64,000 nucleotides of DNA. It comes from Oscheius sp. JU75 (lineage: Eukaryota; Nematoda; Chromadorea; Rhabditida; Rhabditidae). Shown piece by piece: positions 12,207 through 25,200 of this stretch. Below the pieces are notes generated by a model. That model was not told the origin of the DNA and did no database searches. It worked only from the letters and a program-made list of their open reading frames with translations. The DNA is taken from contig JASJZC010000007.1 in assembly GCA_037178855.1 (NCBI GenBank), positions 6,138,001-6,202,000 of the forward strand, read 5' to 3'. The position numbers and the translations under genes were made by a program. The stretch's first letter is position 1. The number at the start of each line of letters is the position of its first letter.

Positions 12207-15200
12207 TACCTGAAAAACTCTAAATGTTTTGGTCAAACAAATTTAAGCGAAGAAAAATTCTTTGAAAAAACTATGAATGGAATGCAGTTGCTGATAACAA
12301 TGAATTGATTACATGAAAAAGCGAATTTTTTTAAGAGGTTGCGGGTGGTCAAACTTTCTTTTTGCCGACCTAACAACGGTAGCAGGATACGCTGCACAGT
12401 GTCGCACGTAGTTTCTTGCACAAACAAGAGAGCCGATAGCAAATCTTGACCACTTGTGTGCTTCTTGCTGGAATTAACAAATGAGTGCATCGGGAGCTGA
12501 ATCAAAATTCTTTAGACCTTCGATTCGCATGTAAACAGAAAAAAAACTTTGCAAGAAAAAATGTGCCCACGAAGAAAATGAGTAAAAGAGAAGACCCAGT
12601 AAGGCCGCGATAAGCCGCGAAAGGCCGCGAATGGCGAGGACAGCCTGCGCTGCTGAAACACTTGTACGGTTGTGATATGGCTACCCCTCTTTCAAAGATT
12701 TTTTACAAAGAATATTGTCCGGAATGTGAGAACAAAGGGCAACTGATAAACGCTCGCATAAATTGGATAGAAAATTATTGATGGGAGAGAGATTACACTG
12801 ATCAGGTGGGGGCAGCTGATATTAAGAGCAGATAACAGCTTGTTCACCATCGGTTTTGGCCAGGTCTTAGAGGAAGAAAAAGACATGAAGTCAATAGAGA
12901 TAAATGGCAGACGATAGCTTCTGTTAGCTGATACCAGTAAGACAACAACTTCTCTTTTCGTTTTCTATGAGCTTTGGTGCGCAAAAGGGAGTGAGAGAAA
13001 AATTGCCGATCAGTCTGGTAGAATGTTGTTCGCAGACAATGCGAACAGATTCTGCGTGAACTTGGCAAAAACAAGCGTATACTGTAATTTTTCATGAATT
13101 TAAAGGACGACAATTCAAGGAATGCGATGCTGATGCGTTGTCAACGAACGGCATGAAGAGAAAGCCAAGACAATTCGGGCATATAGAGTAGTGTCTAATA
13201 ATGCTGGAATGCACTTGTGGACATTCGGGATCAATTATCATCAGGTTAATGACGTCATCGCGGAATGTTTGAACAAAAAGTTAGCCAAATAAACACTTGA
13301 ACCAATCTTCTAAACTATTGCTGTACTCGAAGAATTTACCAAAACTTGCAAAATCTTTTTGTGAATCAGCTGTTATCAGCTGGAAAGGGACACCCCCCAC
13401 GAATTATTCTCGTGTAGATCTGACTCACCTATCTATCGCTGTGGGGGTGTAATCTCGAGCATTTGTACAACAGTGTCCAGACTTTTTAAGGAAGTAGTCG
13501 GCCCTCTTTTGACCAATAGATCCGTAGGTAACAACCGGGGAAAAAGAAGGCGACCGAATTGCGATATAACCGTTTCGGCTGATGACTCGTTCAAGGACAC
13601 AAAGGGGAGACTATTGATCCTGACCACCGGACGCCGTACAAGCTGTTCCTAGTGGTCAGCAGCATAACCCAGTTCGGGTAGCTGTCGTCTTAGAGCGCTA
13701 AGTAACCTTTTCCAATAAATCAATATGACAAGTATAAGGTACTCATGCCCATAAGACCGCTCGAACTGGCGTTCTCGACAAACCGGCAACATTATAAGCA
13801 ATGAAAATAGGCATGGAATATTAACAATATAATCCTGTCAATCAGGGTGTGTCTATAATGTGTGGCAGAGGAAATGAAAGCCAATTTCATTGAAGAGAGA
13901 AAGTTTCTAGAATTTATACAGGAAGCTGAAAACGTCTACGGAACCGGCCAGTCAGCTAGCTGGTTTTTCGCGCCGCCGACCACATCTGATAAGCGAAAAA
14001 GTCACATGTAGCTGTTTGCACATTTAATTACCATGTAAAACAAGAGATACATCTTTAATTGGATAAATCCGGTTTTTGAACGAGGGGTAGGATTGCTATC
14101 TTTTCATCGCAAAAAGTCGAAGGACAACATGCGCCAGGGTCCCTGTAGGGGCAAAAAAGTAGAATTATGAGGACTGCGGGGCTTATGACGAAAGTATCAA
14201 AAGAAACACTTTCTGCTTTACGGCAAAACCGTGGGCCTGCGCGTGATGCCAAGAAGGTTTTCAACTGAGGTGACAGAAGAGGGCGACAAACAGCGCCGGA
14301 ATTCGTCACATAATCAGTGGAAAGTGCGGCCACAATTGATGATATGGAAGCAGAGGAACCGGTACCTGGCAGGCCATCGGTAAGTGATACGGCCGCACGG
14401 AAACCAAAGGAAACCGCACATACACTATGGGGCGCAAGCGCGAGTTGAAATTCCGCGCTCATTCTGACAAAAAGAGCTCTCTGGTCCAAAAATTTGACAA
14501 ATTGTCGACAGTTTTGGCTCGCGGTTATCAATAAGAAGTGATACGCGGGTGATAAATCTTTTCTTTGGACCACTTTAACCTAAAGATTTCATAGATCTTT
14601 TCCCGGAAAATGATTTCATCAAATATCTAAGTCTTTGTCAAAACTTCTAGTTAACTTCAAAGGAAGGGAAGAAAACATTAAAGTGCGAGTATTCGCCAAA
14701 AAAAAAAGATTGAATCATCGCACCAAAAACGATGCAAGGTGGTTTCTCAGCGACGGAAGCAAGAACAAAACAACGACCGAGAACTGTCACTACTAGGCGT
14801 GACAATCGTGCCGAATTCCGTTAATTCTCTAAGAGATAAGGCGGCACTATAGTCAAGGTCGTCGTCTACGATCGTCTACTGTCACGAGCACCTCCACATA
14901 ATCACGAATAATTACTGCGGGCCTTATTTGGCTTGCCGATAACCATTTAGTACAGTTGCCATAAAAAATCTGGGACTCCCTTCTTGCTGTAGGACTAATT
15001 AATGCTAATGCCGCGTTCATGACCATGACGATTTCTGTTTGACTTGCGGCTCACACAGCGTCAGGTATAATGAGCAACCCACGAATTTTCAAATTCAAAG
15101 CAGTAAAATTACGAGTGGAATTCCTACAAAGTACAATTAGGACAGCTGTACTTTTGAAATAAAGAGCGGATGACTAGCAACGCGGGAATTTCTTAACAGC

Positions 15201-17342
15201 AATATCAGCGGGAGAAAAAACTGCAATCGGAAAAGCTATTATTGTTATAAAAATGATTCAAACAGAGTGGCCAAAACTCGTGCTCGTGCCAAACTATCAG
15301 TGATTCATTTGATACTGGCGGTTTACGCTAATATTTGCATATCGAAAGCTCGCAATCAAAGAAAAAGAAACCTCGTCGTACAGCTGATCAGAACAAAGAA
15401 TGTAAAAAGTTGGCCTATCTGTTTTACGCCAAGCCAAAATAGGACCTAAGCTGAAAAGTTGACTCACAAAAAGAGGCACCGAAAGAGCAAATGGTTGAGT
15501 CCTGAGTGGAACACAGCGGAAGCATTGCACTGATCAGACACTATTTGCACGGATACGCTTTCTTTAAAAAATGTCGGCGAAAGAATCGAATGTTCAATTG
15601 TGCGCAATAAGTGAACAAGAAAAGGCGATAATCTAGTGACTTTTTGCCATCAAAGTATAACATTAACAGATTTTCTTCTTTGGCCCTTCAGGGCAGACAA
15701 ATCGCAGTTTGCCCCTCTGGTTTAGTGCGAAGCGTCTATCGAATCGCGTTTTTGGGCTGACTTGATCTAGCGCAAGGATTTCCCTACTTCTGGAAGGTTG
15801 TTTATCGCTGTAGGATGTCTTCGCGATAAACAAACATGCGCATCTAGCAACTGGCAACACGCCAACCTTGCACGACGCCCGTCCTTGCCCTTACGCGAAT
15901 TCTTCGCATTCCACCTTAAGGGCACAGCGGAAAGAGATCACCTGTGGCACTGCACTTTTTTGCGGACCTCATTGTTCTAGTCACGATCGTTTCGACTGAA
16001 CATTCCTATGCACTGATGCTTCGTCAACAAAAGTCGGAAAAGCTCATAAGCAAACTGACTCAAATTTCACTCTAGGGTAGTAATTTGAAAGAGAAATGAT
16101 GTAAAGCCTAAATAAGGAACCTTAATTGAGATTGACGAGTTACAAAGAAGGCTAGATGTAGATAGTTGCAGATGAAAAAATGAAGGTGCGAATAGGACTG
16201 TGAAGGACGCTGAGCGTTTATGTTCCCGAGAAAATACAGAAAAGTGTAAACAGTGTCGAAAACATGCTATTTGCATTTGAAGGGCTGTGGACAGCGGTAA
16301 GAGGTCAGAGGCGACTATGTTTCTATCAGAGGTCTCACAATCGCGGTGCTCGCTCACGGGGACGGGCAGACACACACGGCACTGTCGCGCAACGCGTTGT
16401 TGGCATAGCTTAGATCATTATCTTTCAAAAGATGGCTGCTAAACTGACACTTTAGGCCACGGCGTAAGCGGAAATCTAGATCACGTTGTAAGAAGAAGCG
16501 GGGAGACGAATTCAAACTTTAACAAAACAGGCTTTTTAAAGGACGGAGAAGTGAAAAAATTATGATTCAAAGCTTGCTTCTTAAGACAACAGTCGACAAG
16601 ACTCTCACCACAAAGACAATGAGCCTCATACCGATGTATTAATACCGAATAGACTTTTTCATTGCTTAACTGCTACAGTTCTAGCTTAATGTGTGATTGG
16701 GTATGGGATGTTCTCCAGTAGGCATATATGCCGTTGACTTTGCGAGGTCAGGGCAAGTACGGCCGAAATGTTTACCACCAGGTCGCGAAAGAAATGCTGC
16801 TGCAATTTCTAGCCATGCGTCTCCTCTAATTTGTCTGTAAAAGGCAGACAAAAGAAGAAGGAAATGAGGACAGAGGCTATGACGCTGACATACGTGAGAG
16901 AAATCTTCGGAAGAAACGTGGGACGTCTCAGAACTGTAAGAAGGAGATCGATAGGTTTGCGGGATACGCAGACAAGAAAGGAATGTGTAGCGGCCAAGAT
17001 AAGGTGAGGCGCCGAGCGGGCAAAGGAAGGAACCTCGAAATATTGTAAGACTGAGGGTGACAGGAAGATATGTAGATAATTGTTCGATACGCCATGCAAC
17101 AGAGAGTCTGGAAACACATTACGATATTGGGTTGGTTGGAAATTTAAAGTAGCAAAATTGTGCTGGTATTTGAAATGGTTGTCAATGATAAATAGTAGGA
17201 AGCAGCTAGATCGCCAGAAGTTTTCAAACAACGACAGTTGTTGACTTTTTAATCTGCAACCTAACCTCTTATCGGTCTTATCTCCTTTAACGCAGAGACT
17301 CCAATCGACTGCTCTGCTTTCTGTCACCCCCTGTTCTTTCGG
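12207..17342. other. 5.1-kb non-coding interval between divergent FERM and nuclear receptor genes
   Basis: This is the shared upstream region of two divergently transcribed genes. Two 172-codon open frames on the minus strand (14055-14573 and 16809-17327) have no domain character, no flanking splice logic and ordinary chance composition. I found no convincing tRNA, transposase or terminal repeats. A short tandem 10-mer sits at 12601-12630. An 11-bp inverted match with a loop of about 45 nt lies near 13389-13450. Promoters and enhancers for both genes presumably lie here. Confidence 0.5.
12601..12630. repeat. Three tandem copies of a 10-mer, AAGGCCGCGA-like
   Basis: Three successive 10-nt units share the core GCCGCGA and differ by one or two bases at their start. 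They lie about 400 nt upstream of the FERM start codon. They could be a small cluster of GC-rich binding sites or a chance microrepeat. Confidence 0.6.
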
Positions 17343-19055
17343 ATGACCTCAAAATCTACAACAGATGTCGACGCTGTCTGCCAAGTTTGCGGTGACACTT
17401 CAGATGGACTGCACTTCGGTTCACACTCCTGCAGGTATCGAACACAGCGTTGTTTTTACTACAAGTTGGTTTCCAGAGCCTGCGCTGCCTTCTTCCGGAG
17501 AACTGTAACTTTACAGCTTGAATATATTTGTAGAGTCAAAGAAGAATGCACTATTCAGAGAGGTAGTAGAAGGGATAACAGGCCCCATTAAACGTTTTAG
17601 CAGCAAGAAACACATGTAGAGCTTGTAGGTATCAAAAATGTCTTGCTGTTGGCATGAAAGAATCAGGTACGTTCAAGCACATATGGTTCTAATTTGTTTA
17701 GCCGTTCAACTTTTTCGAGACGGGTTGAATAACGTTAAACGACGATGTACACCGTCACTAAAGGTATACTCAGCTTAATCTCTCAGTAACGAGCTACAGC
17801 CAGAACAAGCTAAAAAGCCTGTAGCCCCAAATTTGGAACTTTCTACGTTTTGCCCTAATTTGAGTTTGCCTTTCACTGCTCTACCGCAACCTGTAAGTTT
17901 TGACTATGCTTGCAAGAAAAACAAAAATAGGTTCCTATCTTTCCGAGTGCGTTTGCTATTGTGAACGAAATACCCAGTCAAATGTTGCTGCTGCCCAGAA
18001 TGCATCAAGGTTGGAGTCAAATTAGGAAAAAAAACATAAAACACTAGGGTACCTTCACTTTTTGACGGTGAGAAGGGCAACACACTCGCTGGTAGAGACG
18101 GACAATATAATCGAGTTGTTTAAGAAGAATGAAACGGTAGGTGAATGATAGAGAGACCTTTGGTAAGAAATTCCAGTTATAGCTGCGGCCTTCCAAGTTT
18201 GATAGAGCGAAACGCGTATGCCAACTGGAAGCCCATCTGGTCACAGACATAGTGAACACCTATTTTCAGCCGTTCAGCGAATTACCGTACACAGAAAAGG
18301 TATGATATATCCCGGACGAACGGGTGGTATATCAGCAAGAAAATGATTTAAGATTCTTCTCTTCAAAAACTTTTTCTGCTATTTGTCACACACCGATAGA
18401 GCCTACCAATCATACAAGACGTTCGGGCACGATGAAGGTGCGACCAAAAATTGTTAGCTTGTACGTATTTTAGCCAACTCATGTCTTCTTATGCCAGATG
18501 GGGGATACATAAAAAGTGATGACCTTGAAAGTTTTTATCGAGACGCCGAAGGAGTGCACAGTACGCCAGAAGAGGCGGCAAAGTATGGATTACCTACTCT
18601 AAAATCTTGTTTTAGGATATTCCGGCCTGCAATGGAATATATCTTGAACGTAATCATAGCCCACATGAGAAAAATGGGAATAACCGACTATGAATATGTC
18701 GCTTTACTTGCATTTTTCCTTTGGAATGATGGTAACTGTTTTTAGTTTTTGGCTTATTTGTTTAGCTTGCTCCGGGATATCAAACGAGACTTTGGACGTC
18801 ATATACAAAACCCACGATATTGTTTTATCGGACCTTCACTTTCATTATAGACAGTTGGGCTTAGAAGGTGGTGGAATAACAAGAAGGACCGGTGAACTTA
18901 TGCTGCTCTTGCCAAAACTGACGGTTTGTATTTATTGAATCATAGAAACGTTTTCTCAGAAATGTGTGCTGATGTTACGGGAGAACTCCGAACTTGCCGA
19001 GCTTTTCGACATTTTTGAGGCTGATGTCTGCTGCAAAAGCTTCAAATGTGAATAA
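17343..19055 (+). CDS. Nuclear hormone receptor, nematode NHR type, 426 residues, 12 exons
   Basis: Exons: 17343-17434, 17477-17562, 17601-17666, 17702-17763, 17800-17892, 17931-18009, 18048-18136, 18183-18299, 18353-18437, 18474-18731, 18766-18923, 18960-19055, all in phase. The two-zinc-module DNA-binding domain begins at residue 13 (CQVCGDTSDGLHFGSHSC), continues with the recognition helix CRACAAFFRRTV and has the second module CRVKEEC...CRACRYQKCLAVGM. That recognition helix is the form common in the HNF4-derived expanded nematode family rather than classic CEGCKGFF. The ligand-binding region is recognisable from ILLFKNFFCYLSHTDRAYQSY onward and ends with ELAELFDIFEAD, a plausible AF-2 helix. 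It should act as a ligand-responsive or orphan transcription factor in the nucleus; ligand and targets cannot be read from sequence. ATTAAA at 19068-19073 lies just after the stop. Confidence 0.91.
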
Positions 19056-19282
19056 CAGAACCTCTTTATTAAATTGGGTAAAAAACGACACAATAACTGT
19101 TAGTCGAACTGAAAGTTGTCCTTCCGGGACAGTGGAAAGACAGTTTTGAAGGCGATGGTATCTAAACTACCCAGAGACTAGGTGTCAATATGAAAATGGA
19201 CTAATAAGTGTACAGAGTGATTGTGGCAAGGGATCAATGACTGATCCACATGGGATCGATTTCGTTTGGTCACATAGTACGT
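19056..19282. terminator. Shared 3' end region of convergent nuclear receptor and titin genes
   Basis: Only 227 nt separate the two stop codons. The stretch 19065-19073 (TTTATTAAA) provides ATTAAA on the plus strand for the receptor and AATAAA on the minus strand for titin, so the two transcripts may overlap at their 3' ends. This is inferred from hexamers only. Confidence 0.45.
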
Positions 19283-22200
19283 CTACAGTCGCTTCGATCG
19301 CTTTTGAGGAAGTGCTGCAGATGATCCTGAAATAATCATGATTTAATTGGTTACTACCGTAGCAACAGAAAACATGGAAACTTGAACGGACCATAAAAAG
19401 ACGTTGCACACATGTGGTAAACAGCGCAGACACATATGATTGAACAAAAAAGATGGACACAATAGCTGAATGACATTGAGTTGAGACGTGAACACGGGGC
19501 TCACCTTCGAGAAGAATCATCGCAGTGGCTAAATCTTCCCCGAGAGTATTTCTGACTGTGCAGAGATATTCGCCAACGTGGGCAGTCTCGAGGAAGACAA
19601 TCGAGAGTGTAGACGAGTCGGATGTTTCCGAAATGGCTATGCCACCAATTCCTATATTGTATTCATTTAGATCATTCGCAACTATCAAGTACCATCTTCA
19701 AGCTCTTTGTCGCCCTTGAACCAGCGACAGACAGGTGTGGGGAGACCGGCAAATCTGGCGCGCAGCTCTGCCCTTTGACCGAGTCTCGCCTGAACTGAAA
19801 CTGGCGAATGCGTAAAGCGGGGCATCGATGAAGATGGGCTGAAAAACTAGACCGTTACGCAGGGCTTTCAGTTTTTCCACTACCTCATTGGCTCGTGAAC
19901 AACTAGTTCAATGGTTGCGGACGTCTGTCCAGCGACATTGACAGCAGACAAAATGTATTTTCCGGAATCAGAGCGGATGGTGTCGTTGACACGCATTCGG
20001 AAGACATTGCCTTCGTTGGACATCTGCAATGGTGATGGTGTATGTTGACGGAAACATTGTCAAGCTTACGGCATATTTCTCCCCGTTGTGAAGCTGGGTA
20101 TTTCCCTTCTCCCAAGTAATAACTGGATCCGGATGACCCACCACACGCGCACGCAGTTCGGCAGCAAGTCCGCATGGCACGCGAAGTGGTGTCTGTGCAT
20201 CCAGAATCTTCGGGGCTTCTTCAATAACAGATCTTTCATCGTTGCCTAGAACCCGTTTTACAGAAGTATGAAAAGTCACTCACTTTGAATGTCCAAACGC
20301 ATGATACACTTGGCCACCCCCCAGGCGTTTTTAGCCTCCACATGGTACTCGCCAGCATCTTCAGGGAAAGCGTCGGCAATCTTAACAAACTGATACGAGG
20401 TGTGTCTAATAAGTAGAACCTGCAGCTTGACTGCCTGTCCCTCCTTGGTGTACTGGAATGAAAGTGAGTTCGTAATCGTCATCTTGTTTCGCAGCCAGCG
20501 AATTTGCACCGGTTCGGATCCTTGGGTCAGCTCTGCAGCAAGAGTGACCTTGTCACCGTCCGTGGCTCGGATGATCGATTTGATTTTGTCAGTTCTAAAT
20601 AAACAGATTGATGATGTGGCATATGATACGTACTTGAAGAGTGGAGGAACTCCATTCGCTGTAGCGCCGTCAGCACTTTCGACGATTAGGTTCATCTAGA
20701 AAGATTTACATTTTCGACTTTCGAATTCTGCTACCTGTGATTTCGCTTCACCATTTTCGTTGCGCGCCTCGCAGCAATAGACGGCTTCGTCAGTTGGTGT
20801 CACGTTACAAAGACGTAGAGTAGCACATTCTCCGTCAAAAGACATGATGACTCTGAAGAAATTTTTTAATTGACTGAATGCAAATGCAAAGCTTACTTAT
20901 CAGCTTGGGGAAGAATATGAGTTCCGTTTCTGAACCACTGTATCCATGGTGATGGGAATCCAGAAACGGAGCATTCGACTGTCAATGTTTCTCCGGAAAC
21001 TACCTAAAGCATTATTGTTTCAGGAATGTTGCAAATCTCACCTTAGATTTTCCGGGAAGCACTTCTATGAAGGTAGGACCCTTGGGCTCTTTCCTGTGTT
21101 TTCTTTTAACTTGTTGAACTGAGACTTCACCGGGAACAACTGAAACAAGTGAATGGCCAAAATACTAATGCTCTATACCATCAACTTCAGAACTGCACGT
21201 CAAGATTCCTTCGCTGTTCGCAGCAGAACAGTTGTAGAATCCCTTGTCAATTGAAGAGACATGGTGAACCTTAATTTCAGTGGTTAAAGTTTCGAAATGT
21301 CTCATACCTCGAGATAGTAAAAGTGTCCGTCATTGTAAATGGAATACTTGTTTCCAGTTTCCAAAATGATTCCGTCTTTATCCCAATACACGGATGGCAT
21401 GGGATTCGCTGAGATAGCAATCTTCAATCTCAGTGATTTGTATTCTTCTAGGACCTGAAAGGCGAGCTTGCAAAAGAAAAAACTCAAAACCTGCCTTCTT
21501 GGGCTTTGGTTTGATCATAAATTTTGGTCTGCAGATGCGACGATTCCTTGCCTGGATGGCTTGTCTCACTTCTACAACAGCAGGATTCTCTTCCGTGGAC
21601 TTGCGTCCACCGTCCTCTTCCAGCGCAGAAGCTGCCATGATGGCTTTGGCCAATCCACTAGCGTCATCCATATCGTGTTGAAGACTTGATTTTTTGTGAT
21701 GGTGGGCGTGTCCTAAAAAGGGTTTGTTCACAGCTAACAAATACGCTTACTTCTTCCAAGTTTTCCGGCGACAGCAGCAGAGTCTCCGGCTTTCAGTTCC
21801 ATGTCTTCAAGCCCTTGAACAAATGAAGGAGCAGCTCCTTTACGTTTCATTTCCAATCTTACAGTTGACGCAGATTTCTTTACCTAAACAGAGGTCTTTA
21901 TAGTTACCTATTGTCTTTCAAACCTTCTCGTCGAAGGCAACCTTCGGTTGTACAGCAATTCCCTTGCTAGTGACGATCTCCTTGAATTTTGGTGGTTCAG
22001 CATGGCGGGGTTGACCGACATTTGCGAATCCAGTAGTGCGGACAACGCCGTGAACGTTGCTAGCCTCTACCGAATAAGCTCCCATGTCGGCCAAGGTTGG
22101 GTTGTAGACAATAAGTTGACATTTGTTGTCCGACACGTATCGCACCTAAACAGATTTGTTTCAATCATAACAAGCGGAACCTGAATCTCCTTTCCTTCTT

Positions 22201-25200
22201 TCACTTTACGGTCGTTGTGGAACCACGTTAATTCAGGTAGTGGGCAGCCAGCAACCTCTACCTCAAAGTTCATCGTTTCCCCCAAAGGAGTCCAGATGTC
22301 TGTGAGACACTTCACGAATCTTGGTGGACCTGCTGGCTCGTCGGTTAGACCTTAAACTTTGTTATAAAGCTTCGAGAGGAAGTTCATACCTCCGATCAGC
22401 AGGTAGCATTGAGAGGTTGCCTCTCCCTTAGAGTTGCTAGCAATACATTGATAGGTTCCTTGTTGTGACTTGAAAACGCGTTCGGCTTTTAATTCAGCAA
22501 ACTGAAACTGTCTTTTAGTAAAATATAAAACTTTGACTACTTCTCCTCCTCTGCATTCGATCCATCCACTTCCAGCAGATGTAAGGCAAGTTGAGCCTCC
22601 GTAGTCATCGATGTAATACCATTTGAGCTCAGGCTCAGGTACTCCTCGGATCTACAAACCGTTGTGTATCTAGTAAGTGTGTTCTACCTTGCAACTGAGA
22701 ATAGCTGGATGACCATCCACAATTCCTTGATCTTGAAGCAGTTGTGAAAACACAGGTGTCTCAACTGAAGCTCCGGTAGCCTTCATCTTTTCTAAATGTT
22801 ATCGTTCATCAAGCATATTTAATTTTTGACTTACGGACGATGATTTGTGTCTCGCACTCCTCCTCTCCAAAAGAGTTTTCAGCAATACAGCTGAAGATTC
22901 CACTGGTCTTGGAAACGACGCATTCCACAATCAAATGGCTCTCGCCATCTCCAGTTACCGTGCTCTTGTAGAGACGGTTGGTTCTTAGGATAGGTCTTCC
23001 GTCCTGAAACAGAGTTCGAGCGCAAGTTAGGTGCTCAACTACCTTCTTCCATGTCACTGTAGGCTTGGGATTGCCGACAGCTTTGGCAATCAGCTTGAAC
23101 TGGGATCCTTCAATAACTTCCATTGTTGAGGCAGGGGCTCGGATGAAGCGAGGCTTCTGCTGAAATCCACACCTAGTGAATATCATTAGGTCTACTACTT
23201 GTTTTTGGTTAGCTGTAGTTTCGGCAATAACAAGATGTCTGTCAGCTCCAGTCGTCTCACCAACAGTCAGATGAATGTTGGCTGAATGAACGCCAACAAC
23301 ATTGGCAGCAGAACAGAGATATGCTCCACTGTCATCGCCGTTGCACCTGAAAACACTATCTTTTTTATTTTTTGTCGATTTCTACTTTGAAATGACCAGT
23401 TGGCACGATCCCTGGGAAAAACTGAGTTTTGTTCGGCGGCTGGTACTCACTGGTACTCCGTCTTTAGTCCATGTAACCTAAACATTCGTCGTAATTGATA
23501 CCCGTTGCAAAAGTACCTGGGGCTCGGGGTTACCAGCAATTTTGCACTTCAATGTGACTTGGTTGCCGCTGATTCCAGTGAGGTTTTCGTTGTCGGGAAT
23601 TACTTGAGGAGCAATTTGTGACTTGATATCAGTGACCACAACCTAAACTAACGTTGTGAAATGAAAGTTGGACACTATTACCTTTGCTTCAGATTGAGCT
23701 ACTCCATTGGTGTTTGTGACAACGCATCTATATACTCCAGTATCTTGTTGAGCACTAGAGTGACAGATAAGCTTCTGGGTGCCGTTGGAGCTGTCAGAAA
23801 TCTCGTATCTTCCAGTTGACTCAATCCTTTCGTCGTTGAAATACCAGCAAGTTGTTCCCTTGGGATTCGAAGTGATCTTGCAGACAAGCGAAAACTGCTG
23901 CCCAGCAGTAGCAGCCTCATTGTTTAGCTGTTTCAGAACTACTGGTGTTCCTTTAGGAGCCTTGTCACCAATCTCTGAACTGGTACTGGATGCTCTTCTT
24001 GACTCCTTGATTGAGACAGTTGTTTCGCTGTACGCATGACCTTCGCTGTTTTCCAGATGACATGAGTAGAGACCGTCATCTCTGCCGACAATAGGTTCAG
24101 TGATGACGACAGAGGTAGAAGATTCTCCAATGGCGATAGTCACATGATCGCTCTCGACTAGCTCCTTTCCATCTTTGTACCACTTGACACCGGGCTGAGG
24201 AATGCCAGAAAAAGTGTGAGTAAGACTTGTTCCTTCTTCTTTGGATACAGAAATGGATGTTGATGCCGTGTTGGAGAAAGTTGGCTTCTCCCCGAGAGGA
24301 AGGGTCTTGATCAAAAAAGTAGTGCCCTGGCTGGATAACTTTTTGTTCACGGCTCGTACTCTAACGGTGTATTCAGAGTTTGGCTTCAGATCTTTCAAAG
24401 TATATTCGGGCTTTTTTGATTTACCAGCAGAGTCCCATTGGATGGCGTCAGGAGCTTTCACTTCGACTTCGTAACATTCAATATCGGAGCCTTTGTCGGA
24501 CGGAGGTGACCAGGTGATTGTTACAGATTTGCTACTAGCATCTTTTGCTTCCAAATCTTGGACATCACCAGGAGTCTCGTCTTTCTTCACGATCTTGACC
24601 GATGTCTTAGTGTCCTTCTCTCTCTTCATGGAGACGATAACTTCAGTGTTCTCGCGAACTTTGCCTCGTTGATTCTCTGCAGTAACAGTGTAGGTTCCTT
24701 CGTCTTCAGGAACAACATTAGTGACCACTAGCTGGTAAGTAATTCCATCCTGCTTGAACCGGATACGGTCAGTCTGATTCAGCGGTCGGTTGTTCTTTAG
24801 CCAGATGACTTCTGGATCCGGAACACCTTTAATGTCAGTGCTGATGCCGAGGATAGATCCCTGTTCAACGATGATTTTCGGTTTCGGCTCAACAATGAAG
24901 TAGGGAAGACAGGTTGTCAGTTTTCTGGCAATTTTGTTAGCCATCGAGACCTGAATACAACGACATAGGGTGTTCACATTTAGACTTACCTCAGCTGATG
25001 AGTGTGCATCTCCGAACTCATTGGTCGCAACTACAGTGTATGTACCACATAGTTCTTCAGTGATCTGCGGGATCTCCAATACGGCAGTTTTGTCGTCGAA
25101 CATTCTGGTTTTGACATCTTCGACATGAATAGCTCGACCGTTGTGAAGCCAGCAGACAGTTGGAGTAGGATCTCCATGAGTTTGGCAGGTCAGTGTGACA

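Noticed and set aside
14055-14573. 172-codon minus-strand frame in the intergenic region
   Set aside because: It has no domain, no conserved-looking composition, no flanking splice logic, and its size is plausible by chance.
16809-17327. 172-codon minus-strand frame just upstream of the nuclear receptor
   Set aside because: It lies antisense in the promoter region, with no recognisable motif beyond scattered hydrophobic runs.
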